From positions 20,268,809 through 20,332,808 of the forward strand of contig CM046345.1 in the NCBI GenBank assembly GCA_025403435.1: DNA of 64,000 bases, in the 5' to 3' direction. The notes beneath the pieces were generated by a model. The model did not search any database. It was not told the origin of the DNA and saw only the letters and a list, made by a program, of their open reading frames with translations. Made by a program: the position numbers and the translations under genes. Position 1 is the first letter of the stretch; each line of letters begins with the position of its first letter. The stretch comes from Artocarpus heterophyllus. Its lineage: Eukaryota; Streptophyta; Magnoliopsida; Rosales; Moraceae. Shown here piece by piece: positions 37,527 to 47,470 of the stretch.

Positions 37527-40160
37527 TCACGCCTCTTGGAGAAGTCCAACTGAAGTTGCGCACAACTTCAGTTTCTCAATCCGATCCATCTTGGTGAGCA
37601 TATCTCTGGATCCTTTTACCACCCACCTTGCCTTATACCGCTTGCTGCCAGCACTTTTATCTTTTGCCCGGTATACCCTCTTGTTGTGCAAGGACTTTTT
37701 ACTCTGTGGTAACTTTGCCAGTTGCCATGTCCGATCCAACTTGTCCCTCATGGCTAACTCCCACTTGACCGAATCTCCAGCCTCCATGGCTTCATCAAAG
37801 CTCTCTGGCTTACCTTTGTCGGTCAACAAGATGTAATGCAGAGTTGGGGAGTATCTCTGCGGTGGTCTGATTGTCCTGCTAGACCTCCTGACTGGTGTGG
37901 CAGGAGTCCTCTGGTTTTCTTCTGGAGCTATGTTTTCCTGGTCTTCAACCTCTGGATTTTGCACCTCCACTTCAGGCAGATCCTTCAATGGAATCACCTC
38001 AGGCTTCTTGTCTTCAGAACCTGAACCCCTGGAGTCCGTGCTATCTCTGTCCTTGTACAGAACACCTTCGTTGAAGATCACATCCTTGCTCCTGATAATC
38101 TTTCGGCTTTGGTCATCCCAGAGACGATAACCAAACTCAAGTCCGCCATAGCCAACCAGAAAGCACTTCTTTGACTTGGCATCCAGTTTACTTCTAGCAG
38201 TAGAATCAATATGTGCATAAGAAACACAACCAAACACTCTCAAGTAAGAGAGATCCACCTGTTTATGGCTCCAGACTTCTTCCGGTAGCTTGAACTTCAG
38301 CGGTGTGGATGGACTTCTGTTGATCAGATGAGCGGCTGTGTTAATCGCCTCAGCCCAAAACATCTTTGGCAGCCCTGCATGCAACCTCATGCTCCTAGCA
38401 CGCTCGTTTAAAGTCCTGTTCATCCTCTCAGCTACCCCATTCTGTTGTGGTTTCCCTAGAATGGTCTTCCTCATCTTTATCCCATTCTCAGCACAGTACC
38501 GCCTGAAATCTTCACCTAGGTACTCTCCCCCATTGTCAGACTGCAAGCACTTCACCTTCAAATCTGTCTCGTTCTCCACCATGGCTTTCCATCTCTTGAA
38601 AGCATCGAACACATCAGATTTGTTTTTCAGAAAGTAAACCCATACCTTCCTGCTTGAGTCATCAATGAACGTCACATAGTAGTTTACGCCACCAAGGGAA
38701 GTCACCGGCGCAGGCCCCCACACATCTGTGTGAACAAGCTCCAATCTCCTGGACTTAGGCTCTCTACCCATCTTTGAGAAACTCACTCTCTTCTGTTTAC
38801 CAAAGATGCAGGCTTCACACAAACTGTGATCAACAGTTTTCAAACCCGGCAGTTTTCCTTTGCAGTGAAGCACCTTCATACCCTTCTCACTCATGTGACC
38901 GAGCCTATAATGCCATAGCTCAGTATTGGCAGCAGAATCAGCAACTGCTAGGGTATCTCTGCAACTAGAGTTCATGTAGAGAGTTCCAGCCTTGCGTCCC
39001 CGAGCAATAACCATCGCTCCTTTCGTGACTTTCCAACCTCCACAATTGAAGGTTACTTTATGTCCATCATCATCCAGTTGCCCCACCGAAATCAAGTTGC
39101 GCATTAATTTAGGAACATGTCTCACCTTATGAATCTTCCATACCGACCCATTAGGCATTTTTAAACTGACATCTCCAATGCCAACTATATCCAAAGGTTC
39201 TCCATCAGTGAGATAAACCTTACCATGATTTCCAGCAACGTAGTTCTCCAGGACATGACGGTGTGCTGTGGTGTGGAATGATGCTCCTGAGTCTATCACC
39301 CACGAATCAAAAGAACTATCGACAGACAAGATTAAGGCATCCTGTTGCTCTTCAGTGGCGGCGTTAGCTTCATCATTAGTCTTGTCTTCATTCTTCCTTG
39401 GAGCCCTGCAGTTCTTTTTCAAGTGGCCCGTCTTCCCACAGTTCCAACACTCCATGGTCCTACCGTTCCTTGACTTGCTTCTCCCATTCCTCGACTTGCC
39501 TCTCCTGCCATTATCCCTGTTGGATTGCCTGTCAAGTTTCCTGCCCCTATTATCAACATTAAGGGCCGAGTTCGACGAAGAGGCTTCACCTGAGTCCTTC
39601 CTGCGAACTTCTTCCGCCAGAATAGAGTTTCTGACATCGACAAACTTCAATTTTGCACTCCCTAGAGAATTTGTAATGGCCACCCTCATGGGTTCCCAGC
39701 TATTCGGTAACGAGGCCAAGAGGATTAGAGCATTGATCTCATCATCGAATTTAATCTCTACCGAGACCAATTGGTTTAGGACGGTGTTGAAACTGTTCAG
39801 GTGCTCTACCACCGAGGCACCTTCAAACATCTTTAAATTAAAGAGCTTCTTCATGAGATGTACCTTGTTATTGGCTGAGGGCTTCTCATACATCTCTGAC
39901 AGAGCCTTCATCATCCCTGCTGTAGTAGTCTCCTTCGCAACGTTGTGGGCAATGTTCTTTGACAAAGTCAAACGGATCACACCGAGTACCTGTCTATCAA
40001 GGAGACTCCACTCCTCATCCTTCATGCCTTCGGGCTTATTACCCAAGGGCAAGTGCAGTTTCCTGCTGTATAGGTAGTCCTCTACTTGCATCCTCCAATA
40101 GGAAAAATCTGAACCATCAAATTTGGTGATGCCGGCTGCCATACCTTCTTCTCCAGTCAT
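37527..40160 (-). CDS. Gag-protease-integrase polyprotein of copia element, RT and RNase H deleted
   Basis: An uninterrupted 877-codon frame. Residues 1-235 are gag capsid (MTGEEGMAAGITKFDGSDFS start). The zinc knuckle CWNCGKTGHLKKNC is at 238-251, and the aspartic protease motif WVIDSGASFHTT has Asp 290. The integrase HHCC motif uses H417, H422, C448 and C451; the catalytic triad is D479, D542 and E578 with standard spacing, followed by YLRVFGCVSYAH near 639-650 and the C-terminal domain. RT begins at about 808 (KLPQSKKSLHNKRVY) and stops at residue 850 (KARWVVKG). The next residues, SRDMLTKMDRIEKLKL, are the normal end of RNase H. About 500 residues of RT and RNase H are missing, yet the frame stays open across the join. 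It could supply Gag, protease and integrase but not copy itself. The stop lies 58 bp from the 3' LTR. Confidence 0.92.
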   Translation of the reverse strand: MTGEEGMAAGITKFDGSDFSYWRMQVEDYLYSRKLHLPLGNKPEGMKDEEWSLLDRQVLGVIRLTLSKNIAHNVAKETTTAGMMKALSEMYEKPSANNKVHLMKKLFNLKMFEGASVVEHLNSFNTVLNQLVSVEIKFDDEINALILLASLPNSWEPMRVAITNSLGSAKLKFVDVRNSILAEEVRRKDSGEASSSNSALNVDNRGRKLDRQSNRDNGRRGKSRNGRSKSRNGRTMECWNCGKTGHLKKNCRAPRKNEDKTNDEANAATEEQQDALILSVDSSFDSWVIDSGASFHTTAHRHVLENYVAGNHGKVYLTDGEPLDIVGIGDVSLKMPNGSVWKIHKVRHVPKLMRNLISVGQLDDDGHKVTFNCGGWKVTKGAMVIARGRKAGTLYMNSSCRDTLAVADSAANTELWHYRLGHMSEKGMKVLHCKGKLPGLKTVDHSLCEACIFGKQKRVSFSKMGREPKSRRLELVHTDVWGPAPVTSLGGVNYYVTFIDDSSRKVWVYFLKNKSDVFDAFKRWKAMVENETDLKVKCLQSDNGGEYLGEDFRRYCAENGIKMRKTILGKPQQNGVAERMNRTLNERARSMRLHAGLPKMFWAEAINTAAHLINRSPSTPLKFKLPEEVWSHKQVDLSYLRVFGCVSYAHIDSTARSKLDAKSKKCFLVGYGGLEFGYRLWDDQSRKIIRSKDVIFNEGVLYKDRDSTDSRGSGSEDKKPEVIPLKDLPEVEVQNPEVEDQENIAPEENQRTPATPVRRSSRTIRPPQRYSPTLHYILLTDKGKPESFDEAMEAGDSVKWELAMRDKLDRTWQLAKLPQSKKSLHNKRVYRAKDKSAGSKRYKARWVVKGSRDMLTKMDRIEKLKLCATSVGLLQEA

Positions 40161-40178
40161 CGTTCTTGATCAAAACCT

Positions 40179-40193
40179 CCTCTTTGATACCAG
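40179..40193 (-). other. Primer binding site of the young copia element
   Basis: The minus strand reads CTGGTATCAAAGAGG one base after the LTR end, resembling the initiator-Met tRNA site TGGTATCAGAGC with a changed 3' part. Confidence 0.75.
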
Positions 40194-40194
40194 T

Positions 40195-41001
40195 TGTTGG
40201 GGAATTAGGCGACTCCTAATTCCAAGGATCGCAAGAACGAACAATTGCAGAAAATAAATAGGAGAAAAGAAGAAAAAGAGACACCAAATTTTTATACAGG
40301 TTCGTCCAAAATTGAGACTACGTCCTGTTTCTGCCGCTTGCAGATTCCACTATGATGAAGGAGATTACAAATTACAAGAGCAGTTTCTCACACACTCACA
40401 AATTGTACTTACCAAAACTCTCTTCTATCTAACACCCAATGGGAATTTTTTCTCTCTCAAGGATGGAGCTCTCAAGAATTTTACCTCTCACAAAATTATG
40501 CCACTCACAATTTTTACACACACACAACCCTAGCCACCTTGTGTCTATTTATAACCAAAGGAGGAGAAAATAGCAACTAATGGGAAACCCTAGTGGTTTC
40601 CCGTTTTTGGGACCTTTGAATTCGACTTTGATTCAAAACACATCGCGCAGCACAGCGCGTCAGCGCCGCGGCGCTCGAAACGAGCGTTGCGGCGCTCCCC
40701 TACGGCGCCTAGGCGCTCTTGTCCTGGCGCCTAGGCGCTATCCTCTTTGAGCCTAGGCGTAAAGCCCTTGGCGCCTAGGCGCTTGCCACATAGCGCCTAG
40801 GCGCTCTTGTCCTGGCGCCTAGGCGCTCTTGTCCTGGCGCCTAGGCGCTCTTCACCTAGCGCCTAGGCGCCTTCGCCCCAGCGCCGCGGCGCTCTTCTGC
40901 CAAAGCCGCGGCGCTTGCTCCCTGCCTTCGAGGACGCGATTTTCTCCCTTTTCCTTCCTTTTGCTGGGTTGTCTACTTGATTTGGCTCCATATCTGCAAC
41001 A
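40195..41001 (-). repeat. 5' LTR of the young copia element
   Basis: 807 bp, nearly identical to 36683-37468, with a TATAAATA box at 40546-40553 on the minus strand and one more 22-bp palindrome unit than the 3' LTR. Confidence 0.95.
40663..40914. repeat. Palindrome array, 12 units, in copia 5' LTR
   Basis: Same 12-bp cores as in the sister LTR, starting at 40663, 40684, 40705 and then every 22 bp to 40903. The extra unit is a second copy of the GGCGCCTAGGCGCTCTTGTC-type repeat near 40815-40837. In transcription order the array lies about 110-370 bp upstream of the TATA box, so in U3. Confidence 0.95.
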
Positions 41002-41334
41002 ATTTGTGCTCTAAACCAGCGTTGAACACTAGGCTTTTTTTTTTTTTTTTTTTTCAGGAAAGTAGGATAGGTAGATAACTTGTATTGGCCAAGGCAAAAT
41101 TTGAGTTGCAAGAGAGGTGAAAATTTAACAATCTTAAAGAATTCCTTTCCTCATTCCATATAGAAGGCAAGGAAAAATAAATAAATAAAGATTTAAAATA
41201 CTTAATGGATTGGAATAATATTTAAATAAAAAAAAAGCCTCTCCAAATATGTGCCTTTCCAAATGCTTTAGGTCAGTTGCAAAATTAACAAATATTGAAT
41301 AATAAAAGAAAAATGACAAAAGATTCATAGTTAC

Positions 41335-41895
41335 ATTGAAGGACTGCTTAGTATGGGTATCCAAGACATGCCCCAATGCAGTACGAAATCATCACCTAAA
41401 AACATGTATCCGCCACCACCCGCGCTTGTTGTAAGACGATGACCTACCACATTCTTAATGATTCCTTTGCTTGTTAACTGGGATGGCAGACTAACTTTTG
41501 CCCTGCTTAAACCAAGGATTCCATCTGTCTTTGCCAGAATATTCAAAAGCAAGCCTTGCTGATCATATGCACACCCTCAAGACAAAATGAATTTCTTGAG
41601 TCAGCAACTTAATAAAACGTGAAAAATTGTTCGAATTTGAGGTGTCCAGGAAAAGCAAAAACTACCCAAAAACAACATTCACATTGGTCAAAGATCCATC
41701 TTCTATCACCAAACGAAGCACATCTTTTGCAAGAATCCCCAAGGAGGAGCTCCTGTCCACATACTGAATCTCGTAGTCACACTGTTGACATGTTTCACAA
41801 TGTCTGGCTTGCTTATTTCTCTGGATCTCCATGCACAATGAGTCTTCAGAGGGTACTATGTTACCCCTGGCGGGTTTATATAAAGGATTAGCTCC
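41335..41895 (-). pseudogene. Two upstream exons of the aspartyl protease gene
   Basis: Exon 41666-41895 (acceptor TGTAG, donor GTAGTT) encodes GANPLYKPARGNIVPSEDSL, CETCQQCDYEIQYVD and LTNVNVVFG. Exon 41335-41575 (donor GTAACT) encodes CAYDQQGLLLNILAKTDG, ILGLSRAKVSLPSQL and GGGGYMFLGDDF. The usual GHCLT reads GHRLT, losing a conserved Cys. The acceptor of the second exon (TTGAG) would leave one base too many for the expected phase, another possible lesion. The DTGS exon is not found further upstream because truncated transposons begin at 42581. Confidence 0.85.
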
Positions 41896-42580
41896 CTACA
41901 TAAATTTAGACATATGATAAACATTAACTTCTAACTTAGACATAACAAAAAGTTAGATTTCAAATTGTCCATTGGATAGCTAACTATATGATCATGTTTG
42001 TTCCATGGTTCTCTATTTCCTGGCTTGCAGTAAAACTCTAAAATAGATAATGCAAAAACACCACATTCATAATTATGGATGAGCTCAACATCGATAAAAA
42101 TATGACATAAATAAAGTGATCATTGGTCATGGTTATTTATTTATTATGACATAAATAAAGTGATCATTGGTCATGGTTATTTATTTATTATTAATATCAT
42201 TCTGAGTCTCATCTTTGATCTACTAATTTGTCTGAAATTAGTCATTTTTGTCCATCCAAAAACTCAAATTTCTATGCAAAAATGCACAAATTTCTTATTT
42301 ACAATTATGCCACCTGTAAACATAAAAAATTAACACTCACTCAGCCAGACATGGTCTTCAAGAGCCTTTTCCATCAATATTTTAATAGTTGGATTGACGG
42401 AAAAACAAATTTGGGACATTGATCGAGGTCTCTTTCCAAGATGTTTTCAGAGTTAGTCATCAAAATGAGATTTGGCCTATAAGTCAAGGACTCAAAATGG
42501 GATTAACCCTAATTTCTAATATGGTTTCGAATAAATGAAAAAGAAAAATTCTTGGTAAAAACAAGAGCAATTAGGCAGAA
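41896..42580. other. Protease intron or flank, no further exon seen
   Basis: AT-rich sequence between the most upstream visible protease exon and the chromovirus C LTR. It contains the 44-bp tandem duplication. No DTGS-type exon was recognised on the minus strand. Confidence 0.5.
42101..42188. repeat. Exact 44-bp tandem duplication
   Basis: Two identical 44-bp copies in direct orientation, 42101-42144 and 42145-42188, each starting TATGACATAAATAAAGTGAT. A recent slippage event or a local assembly duplication. Confidence 0.9.
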
Positions 42581-44648
42581 TGTCATGAACCCTAATCCAG
42601 GTGGTGACATGGCGGATTAATTAAATTAATTTAACTAAAATTTAATTAAAATCGTCAATTAATTATTACTGTTATTTATAAAAAACATGGTAAATTTAAA
42701 ACCTTTAAATAATTATTCTAAATTAAAGCGGTTAAAATAATAATAGACACAAGTCGGTCCGCACCGGACCCACATTGCACATACGTAGTATTAACAGAAA
42801 TAAATACAACCACATTCCAATCCAAAAGAAGAATGATTAAAATATTACATGCCTTGATTAATAAGCAAATAACCTAATTAGGAGATCCTACAGTCCACGC
42901 GTTCAATCCGTAGCATCCTAGTCAGTCCTATGCTGAGAACCACCTAGAAGGGGGGAGAAAGGAAATTTTAAAACAATAAAACAATGAGCGGAAGGCTCAA
43001 TAGGACTTGAGCTTAGAAACATTAACTTAAATATATAAATCTTTTATTAATGCAAAGTTTATAAAGCACGGTATTAAACTTCTTTAATCTTATCCTTACC
43101 ATTTGGTCCAACATTCATCCGAAGTTAATCTTACATTTTGATTTGAGCAAAGCCATTAGAATCACCACCATAGCGGCCCAATCTCTGAATATGGCATCAT
43201 GCCCTAGCATATCATTCTAAACGGCGTTTCTGACTCGTTTGGTACCATTTCGTTATTCAAGCCTCATATTACCGAGTTTTCTCATTTACATTCATTATTA
43301 CGTTCATTATGATCATTTCATTAATCAAAAGTTATTGAAAATAACTGAATAAATTTATTTAAATCCTTCCTTAAAAACATTTTCAAAAAAAACACTTTGT
43401 GGCCAAAACTCTTTTAAAATCATAGTTACCAAAGAAGAGGGTCTAAAGTCCTACATCATTATCTAGTACGAGAGTACAAACATCGCAGTCCCAGCCTGCT
43501 ATACATTAGCTCTTCGGAACTACGAACAACTTTAGATATGAACTAGATTCGTCAATATCTAACTTAGAATACTCTATAATGCTAGACTATCTCATGGTGT
43601 CTTAGTGTGACTTTAAAATCCAAGAAATCATGCCACAAAGTCAAAATTTTTATTTATGTTTTAAACAGTGAAAACTAGTGAAAAACAACTACTTTCAAAT
43701 AGCTCGGTCGACCTGTCGATTTCCTTGGCCTAGCCTGCTGAACTTTTGAGGTTTGGCTTACCGGCCACCTGAGTTTGGCTTGCCAAAGAAATGAGTCCGG
43801 AGTGCCGAACTTAACTCAAATTCGGCCTGTCGATTTGCTAAAATTTAGAAAATTTCAAATTTTGAGCCTTGGCCTCCTTGAGCTCAAAAGCTTATTTAAA
43901 CCTGTTTTTGTTAGTTCTCAGAGCATGGGTAATGTCCAAAAACAATAAAACGACATAATAGAACATGTCTAAACACTTTTTAACAAATTTTTTAATAAAA
44001 ATCTACAATTATTCTGAAATTGTGGAAATGGGTAAAAAGTTGATTTAGTTTGATTTTTGTTCAAACTAGCTTAGATTCAGTAAAACACACTCTACAACTC
44101 GGATTAAATGTTATTTGAGCTCAGGGAAGCTCAGATTACATTATTCAAGAAAGATTGAACATTTTTGAAAATAAACCTTGAAACTTTCAAACTTTAAAAA
44201 GAGAGGGAGAGTGAGCTAACTTCAATGGACGTTTTGCAAGGATTCTTGGTGGCTTGAGCTTCGATTCCTTGCCCCAAACTAGCGAGAAATTCAAAGAAGG
44301 AGAGAGAGAAGAGAGAGAGAAATGGTGAGAGAGAGAGAGATAAGAAAGAGAGTGAGAGGGAAAGAGAGAGTAAGGGAGATTAAATAAAAGGGGGGAACAG
44401 GGTTGTTTCAAAGCAAATACCATGTCTAGCACATGGTTTTGGTGGAGTAGTATCATATATGTTTGAGTTTTGGTAAAAAGGACCTGTTTGGAATTTTGGC
44501 AATTTGTTTTGTTTAAAAATTCAAAATAACTAATGGAAATAATTAAAAGTAAAATTAATTGAAAAATACCACAAAATAATTAAATTAAGCCACACTAATT
44601 TTACCATTTTACACACTAATTATACTTAATTAATCTCTAGGTGTTATA
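42581..44648 (-). repeat. 3' LTR of chromovirus C
   Basis: About 2068 bp. It keeps the AGGACTTGAGC / CACCTAGAAGGGG blocks, the GA-rich tract (44200-44370) and a six-unit palindrome block (43708-43833). Confidence 0.8.
43708..43833. repeat. Palindrome array, 6 units, in chromovirus C LTR
   Basis: Cores resembling TCGGCCTGCCGA start at 43708, 43730, 43753, 43775, 43797 and 43822 (pitch 22, 23, 22, 22, 25). More decayed than in chromovirus A, but the spacing is kept. Confidence 0.75.
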
Positions 44649-44665
44649 GTTCTCCACCCCTCAAA

Positions 44666-44952
44666 GGAATTTCGTCCTCAAAATTTTAATTTACCTCAAA
44701 AGCAAAATAAATGTAGGTACAATTCTTGCATCGTTGATTCTAATTCTCATGTTGTCTCATCAATCTTGTGGTGCTGCCACACAACTTTCACTAGTGGTAT
44801 GTCACGACGTCGCAAACTTATTACCATCTGATCAATAATTTGAACTGGCACCTCCTCGTAGGTTGTGTCTTCCTGTATCGGTACATCATGGAATGAGACA
44901 ACTTTGCTTGAGTCGGGCGGGCACTTCCGAAGCATTGACACGTGGAATACAT
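44666..44952 (-). pseudogene. Chromodomain-like pol tail of chromovirus C
   Basis: The 44941-44747 frame reads [20 protein letters not shown], then YEEVPVQIIDQMVISLRRRD and IPLVKVVWQHHKIDETT. This matches the end of chromovirus A and B pol. The upstream part of pol is absent because of the junction near 44955. Confidence 0.85.
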
Positions 44953-45443
44953 AAAGACTAATTTAACCAAATTTTAATTAAAATTGCCAATTAATTATCG
45001 GTGTTATTTATAAAAGCGTGGTAAATTTAAAACCATTAAATAATTATTCTAAATTAAAGCTGTTAAAATGATAAAAACTAATAGATACGAGTCAAGCCGC
45101 ACTGGACCCATATTTATGCACACACATAGTATCAACAAGAATAAATACAACCACAGTCCAATCTAAAAGAAGAATGATTAAAATATTACATGCCTTGATG
45201 AAAAAGCAAATAACCTAATTAGGAGATCTTACAGTCCACGCGTTCAATCCGTAGCATCCTAGTCAGTCCTATGCTGAGAACCACCTAGAAGGGGGGAGGA
45301 GGGAAATTTAAAAGAACAAAACAGTGACCGGAAGGCTCAATAGGACTTGAGCTTAGAAACATTAACTTAAATCTATACATCTTTTATTAATACAAAGTTT
45401 ATAAAACACAGTAATTAAACTTCTTTAATCTTATCCTTACCAT
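44953..45443 (-). repeat. Partial second LTR of chromovirus C
   Basis: Aligns with 42620-43105 and stops where the copia LTR begins. The expected continuation (a match to TTGGTCCAACATTCATCC) was not found on the far side of the copia sequence inside this window. Confidence 0.75.
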
Positions 45444-45830
45444 TGTTGAAAAAATAGTATGCAGCGGAATTTTAGAATTTTATATCAGAGTATTTTCCAA
45501 AAAACAAGTTTGACACGCTATATGCATAAATTAACCAGATCTTACTAACCTTTGAATGTCGAAGGACTCTCACAATCTGTGTAGAGAAGTAACATTCTAG
45601 AAGAGCCTCAACCAACTAGTCTTCTTTGCTATTCTCTATCCACGATCGGATTGAGTGTGAGCTCACATGTATAGCTCTTCTACTAGGTGACTTTCCTTCC
45701 AATCAATTGAGAGAACCCAAAGCAAGTGTTCGTGACTTGTGAACAAGAGCTTTTAGGGAGTTTCCAGATTCTCACAAGTAGAGTATCACACTTAATCTCT
45801 TAATTGATCTAAAAAATAATGAGACTCACT

Positions 45831-45842
45831 CCCTTTTTATAG
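45831..45842 (-). promoter_or_regulatory. TATA box in copia LTR
   Basis: The minus strand reads CTATAAAAAGGGAGTGAG. The sister LTR has CTATATAAAGGGAGTGAG at the same place, so the element promoter is conserved. Confidence 0.75.
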
Positions 45843-45959
45843 AGGTTAGGTCCACGAGTCAGTCCTTATTAGATAATGCTGCAAAATTTGAATCAGAACC
45901 AAATTCGGATCAATATCTAATGAGATCCGTGTGAAAACGCGTGATCTTTTATCGCACGA

Positions 45960-46035
45960 TTGGCATGCCGATCTGCCTAACCGGCATGCCAAACTTGCCT
46001 CATCGACAAGACGAACCTGAGGATAGGCATGCCGA
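45960..46035. repeat. Palindrome array, 4 units, in 2-kb-LTR copia
   Basis: Cores TTGGCATGCCGA, CCGGCATGCCAA, TCGACAAGACGA and TAGGCATGCCGA start at 45960, 45981, 46003 and 46024 (pitch 21, 22, 21). The block lies about 120-200 bp upstream of the TATA box. Confidence 0.8.
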
Positions 46036-47470
46036 ACTGCTGATAAAGATCTTAGCGAATCTTTTATTTTCCACCCAAGATTCTATAGGATGAAGTCTAA
46101 GTTTTAATTCAAATAATCCAATAGATAAGTTATCTAATTAAAACAACTTTATCTAGATAATCTCTAGGAAAATAAATTAATTCCTGATAACTCAACAAGT
46201 TTTATCTTGAATTAATTTGAAATTAATCTAACCGATAAATAGATATGAATTATCTGATCCCAATAATTCAACAAGTTTATCTTGAATCAATTTTGTCATA
46301 AAATTAATTCAACCGATAAACAGACATGAATTATTTGATTTTTTTGAATTTTAGCCAATTTGATAAATATGACATAAGTCACCAATTATTGAAAAAGTAT
46401 GCCGTATTGTTACAAGATTTTGTGAGCTAGCAAAGGGGACCAAATGGACCTATATAGTTTAAGCTCCCGATAATTATGAAACCCAATATCCCAGACATAC
46501 AATTCATAATTATTAACTCCAACGCTACTCCACTAAAAGCTTGGAGCTATACTCTCGAACTATATAGAATTATGAAGCTCGTATTGTTAAGTCTCCATAA
46601 CATATCATAGTGTATCATATCCTCATAGGATTATCCCTAACTAGCTTAAGAACAAGTTCTATCTTACATTCTCAATTAATTTTATCTTACGTTCCATTAT
46701 CTTACCATCAAAAAACTTACCATCCAAAGACGGTATACCATTCGGTTACACCTATATATCCAAATGGTTTAGCGCGCTAGTTTTTCAATTACAAAATAAC
46801 GCATATAAGAGGATATCACTACTCCTAAAGAGAAGCTATGGATTCCATATCTATGAACAACAGGTCTATGCTATCAAGAGTTATGCCTCCAACGTACCAG
46901 CATACATACCACTATTAAAATGCAGGTGTCACCCTTTGGTACATCAAAAGACATAAGCCAAGACAACGTGCCCATTATTCATCTCAAGATTAAGATATAA
47001 TACAAATGATTGTCTAAAGTGAATCTATTTACTGAGATAGAATTTTTAATCCAAATCAATTCACTTTATATCCTAATCCAACATATCGTCACCTATGACA
47101 ATGTGCCAATGTTTCTATTCATGGAGTCCACCTCCGATGGCCAAGACAGACCATCTCCCAATAGGGATATAGACAATATAACAATCTTTACATGAATAAA
47201 GTGCCTAACTTTATTCCCTCGATTGCGGATTTTATGATTTAGACTATCACCTTAAGAATCGTGTCTTCCACATAATCTATGAATCATATGCCCAATTCTT
47301 TAAGGTTTAGACCGACAGTCTCAGACTATTGTTTGCTTAACATACATTCAATAAATATGAACGTAAAGAGGCCAAGATTTAGCATATAAATAGTAAATAA
47401 ATTCTTTATTGATTAAAATGTCTCCAAACACATATTACATTTTTACTTCTTAGGGCATACACGTCTAACA

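Larger units (their letters stand above)
36683..41001 (-). mobile_element. Young Ty1/copia element lacking reverse transcriptase
   Basis: A 4319-bp element with LTRs of 786 bp (36683-37468) and 807 bp (40195-41001). The LTRs differ by about ten substitutions, a 1-bp indel and one 22-bp repeat unit. Flanks are ATTTT and ATTTG, a near-match 5-bp target duplication. The minus strand reads LTR, primer site, one 877-codon gag-protease-integrase frame, polypurine tract, LTR. About 1.3 percent divergence suggests an insertion age of roughly half a million years if a rate near 1.3e-8 per site per year applies. It sits in an intron of the aspartyl protease pseudogene. Confidence 0.93.
25962..41895 (-). 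pseudogene. A1-family aspartyl protease pseudogene, split by two retrotransposons (3' part of gene)
   Basis: Seven exons on the minus strand spell the second half of a plant pepsin-like aspartyl protease: 41666-41895, 41335-41575, 36362-36509, 36180-36265, 35887-36001, 35688-35760, 25962-26077. Recognisable pieces in order are CETCQQCDYEIQYVD, KTDGILGLSRAKVSLPSQL, GGGGYMFLGDDF, the second active-site strand DSGASYTY, SLPICWRAETPL, SVADVKQFFKTITLQFGS, SKGNVCLGILD and ISLRGHLVV. The exons carrying the signal peptide and first DTGS active site are not in the window. Damage visible: a frame break at the start of exon 36362-36509; a one-base loss just before DSGASYTY; another one-base loss after TKE; and the acceptor before 36001 reads GG instead of AG. 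The last intron holds a 9.2-kb chromovirus and the intron between 41335 and 36509 holds a 4.3-kb copia element. Both insertions have the same orientation as the gene. Confidence 0.85.
42581..45443 (-). mobile_element. Chromovirus C: LTR, short pol tail, then a second partial LTR
   Basis: A first LTR (42581-44648, TGTCATGAACC ... GGTGTTATA) is related to the chromovirus A LTRs, with the same conserved blocks but clearly diverged. It is followed by a polypurine-like tract and the last part of pol (44666-44952). Near 44955 the sequence jumps to another LTR copy that aligns from about 42620 onward and is cut at 45443 by a copia LTR. Most of the internal region is missing, so a large deletion or LTR-internal recombination joined chromodomain sequence to LTR sequence. 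Confidence 0.8.
45444..47470 (-). repeat. 3' LTR of the 2-kb-LTR copia family
   Basis: 2027 bp, TGTTGAAAAAATAG ... GTCTAACA, next to polypurine tract AGTGGGAGAT (minus strand). It matches 61991-64000 along its whole length. It contains a TATA box (45831-45842) and four palindrome units (45960-46035). Open frames inside it are not genes. Confidence 0.9.

Noticed and set aside
39268..40077. Plus-strand open frame of 269 codons
   Set aside because: It is the antisense shadow of the copia gag-pol frame at 37527-40160.
41619..41891. Plus-strand open frame of 90 codons
   Set aside because: Antisense shadow of aspartyl protease exon 41666-41895.
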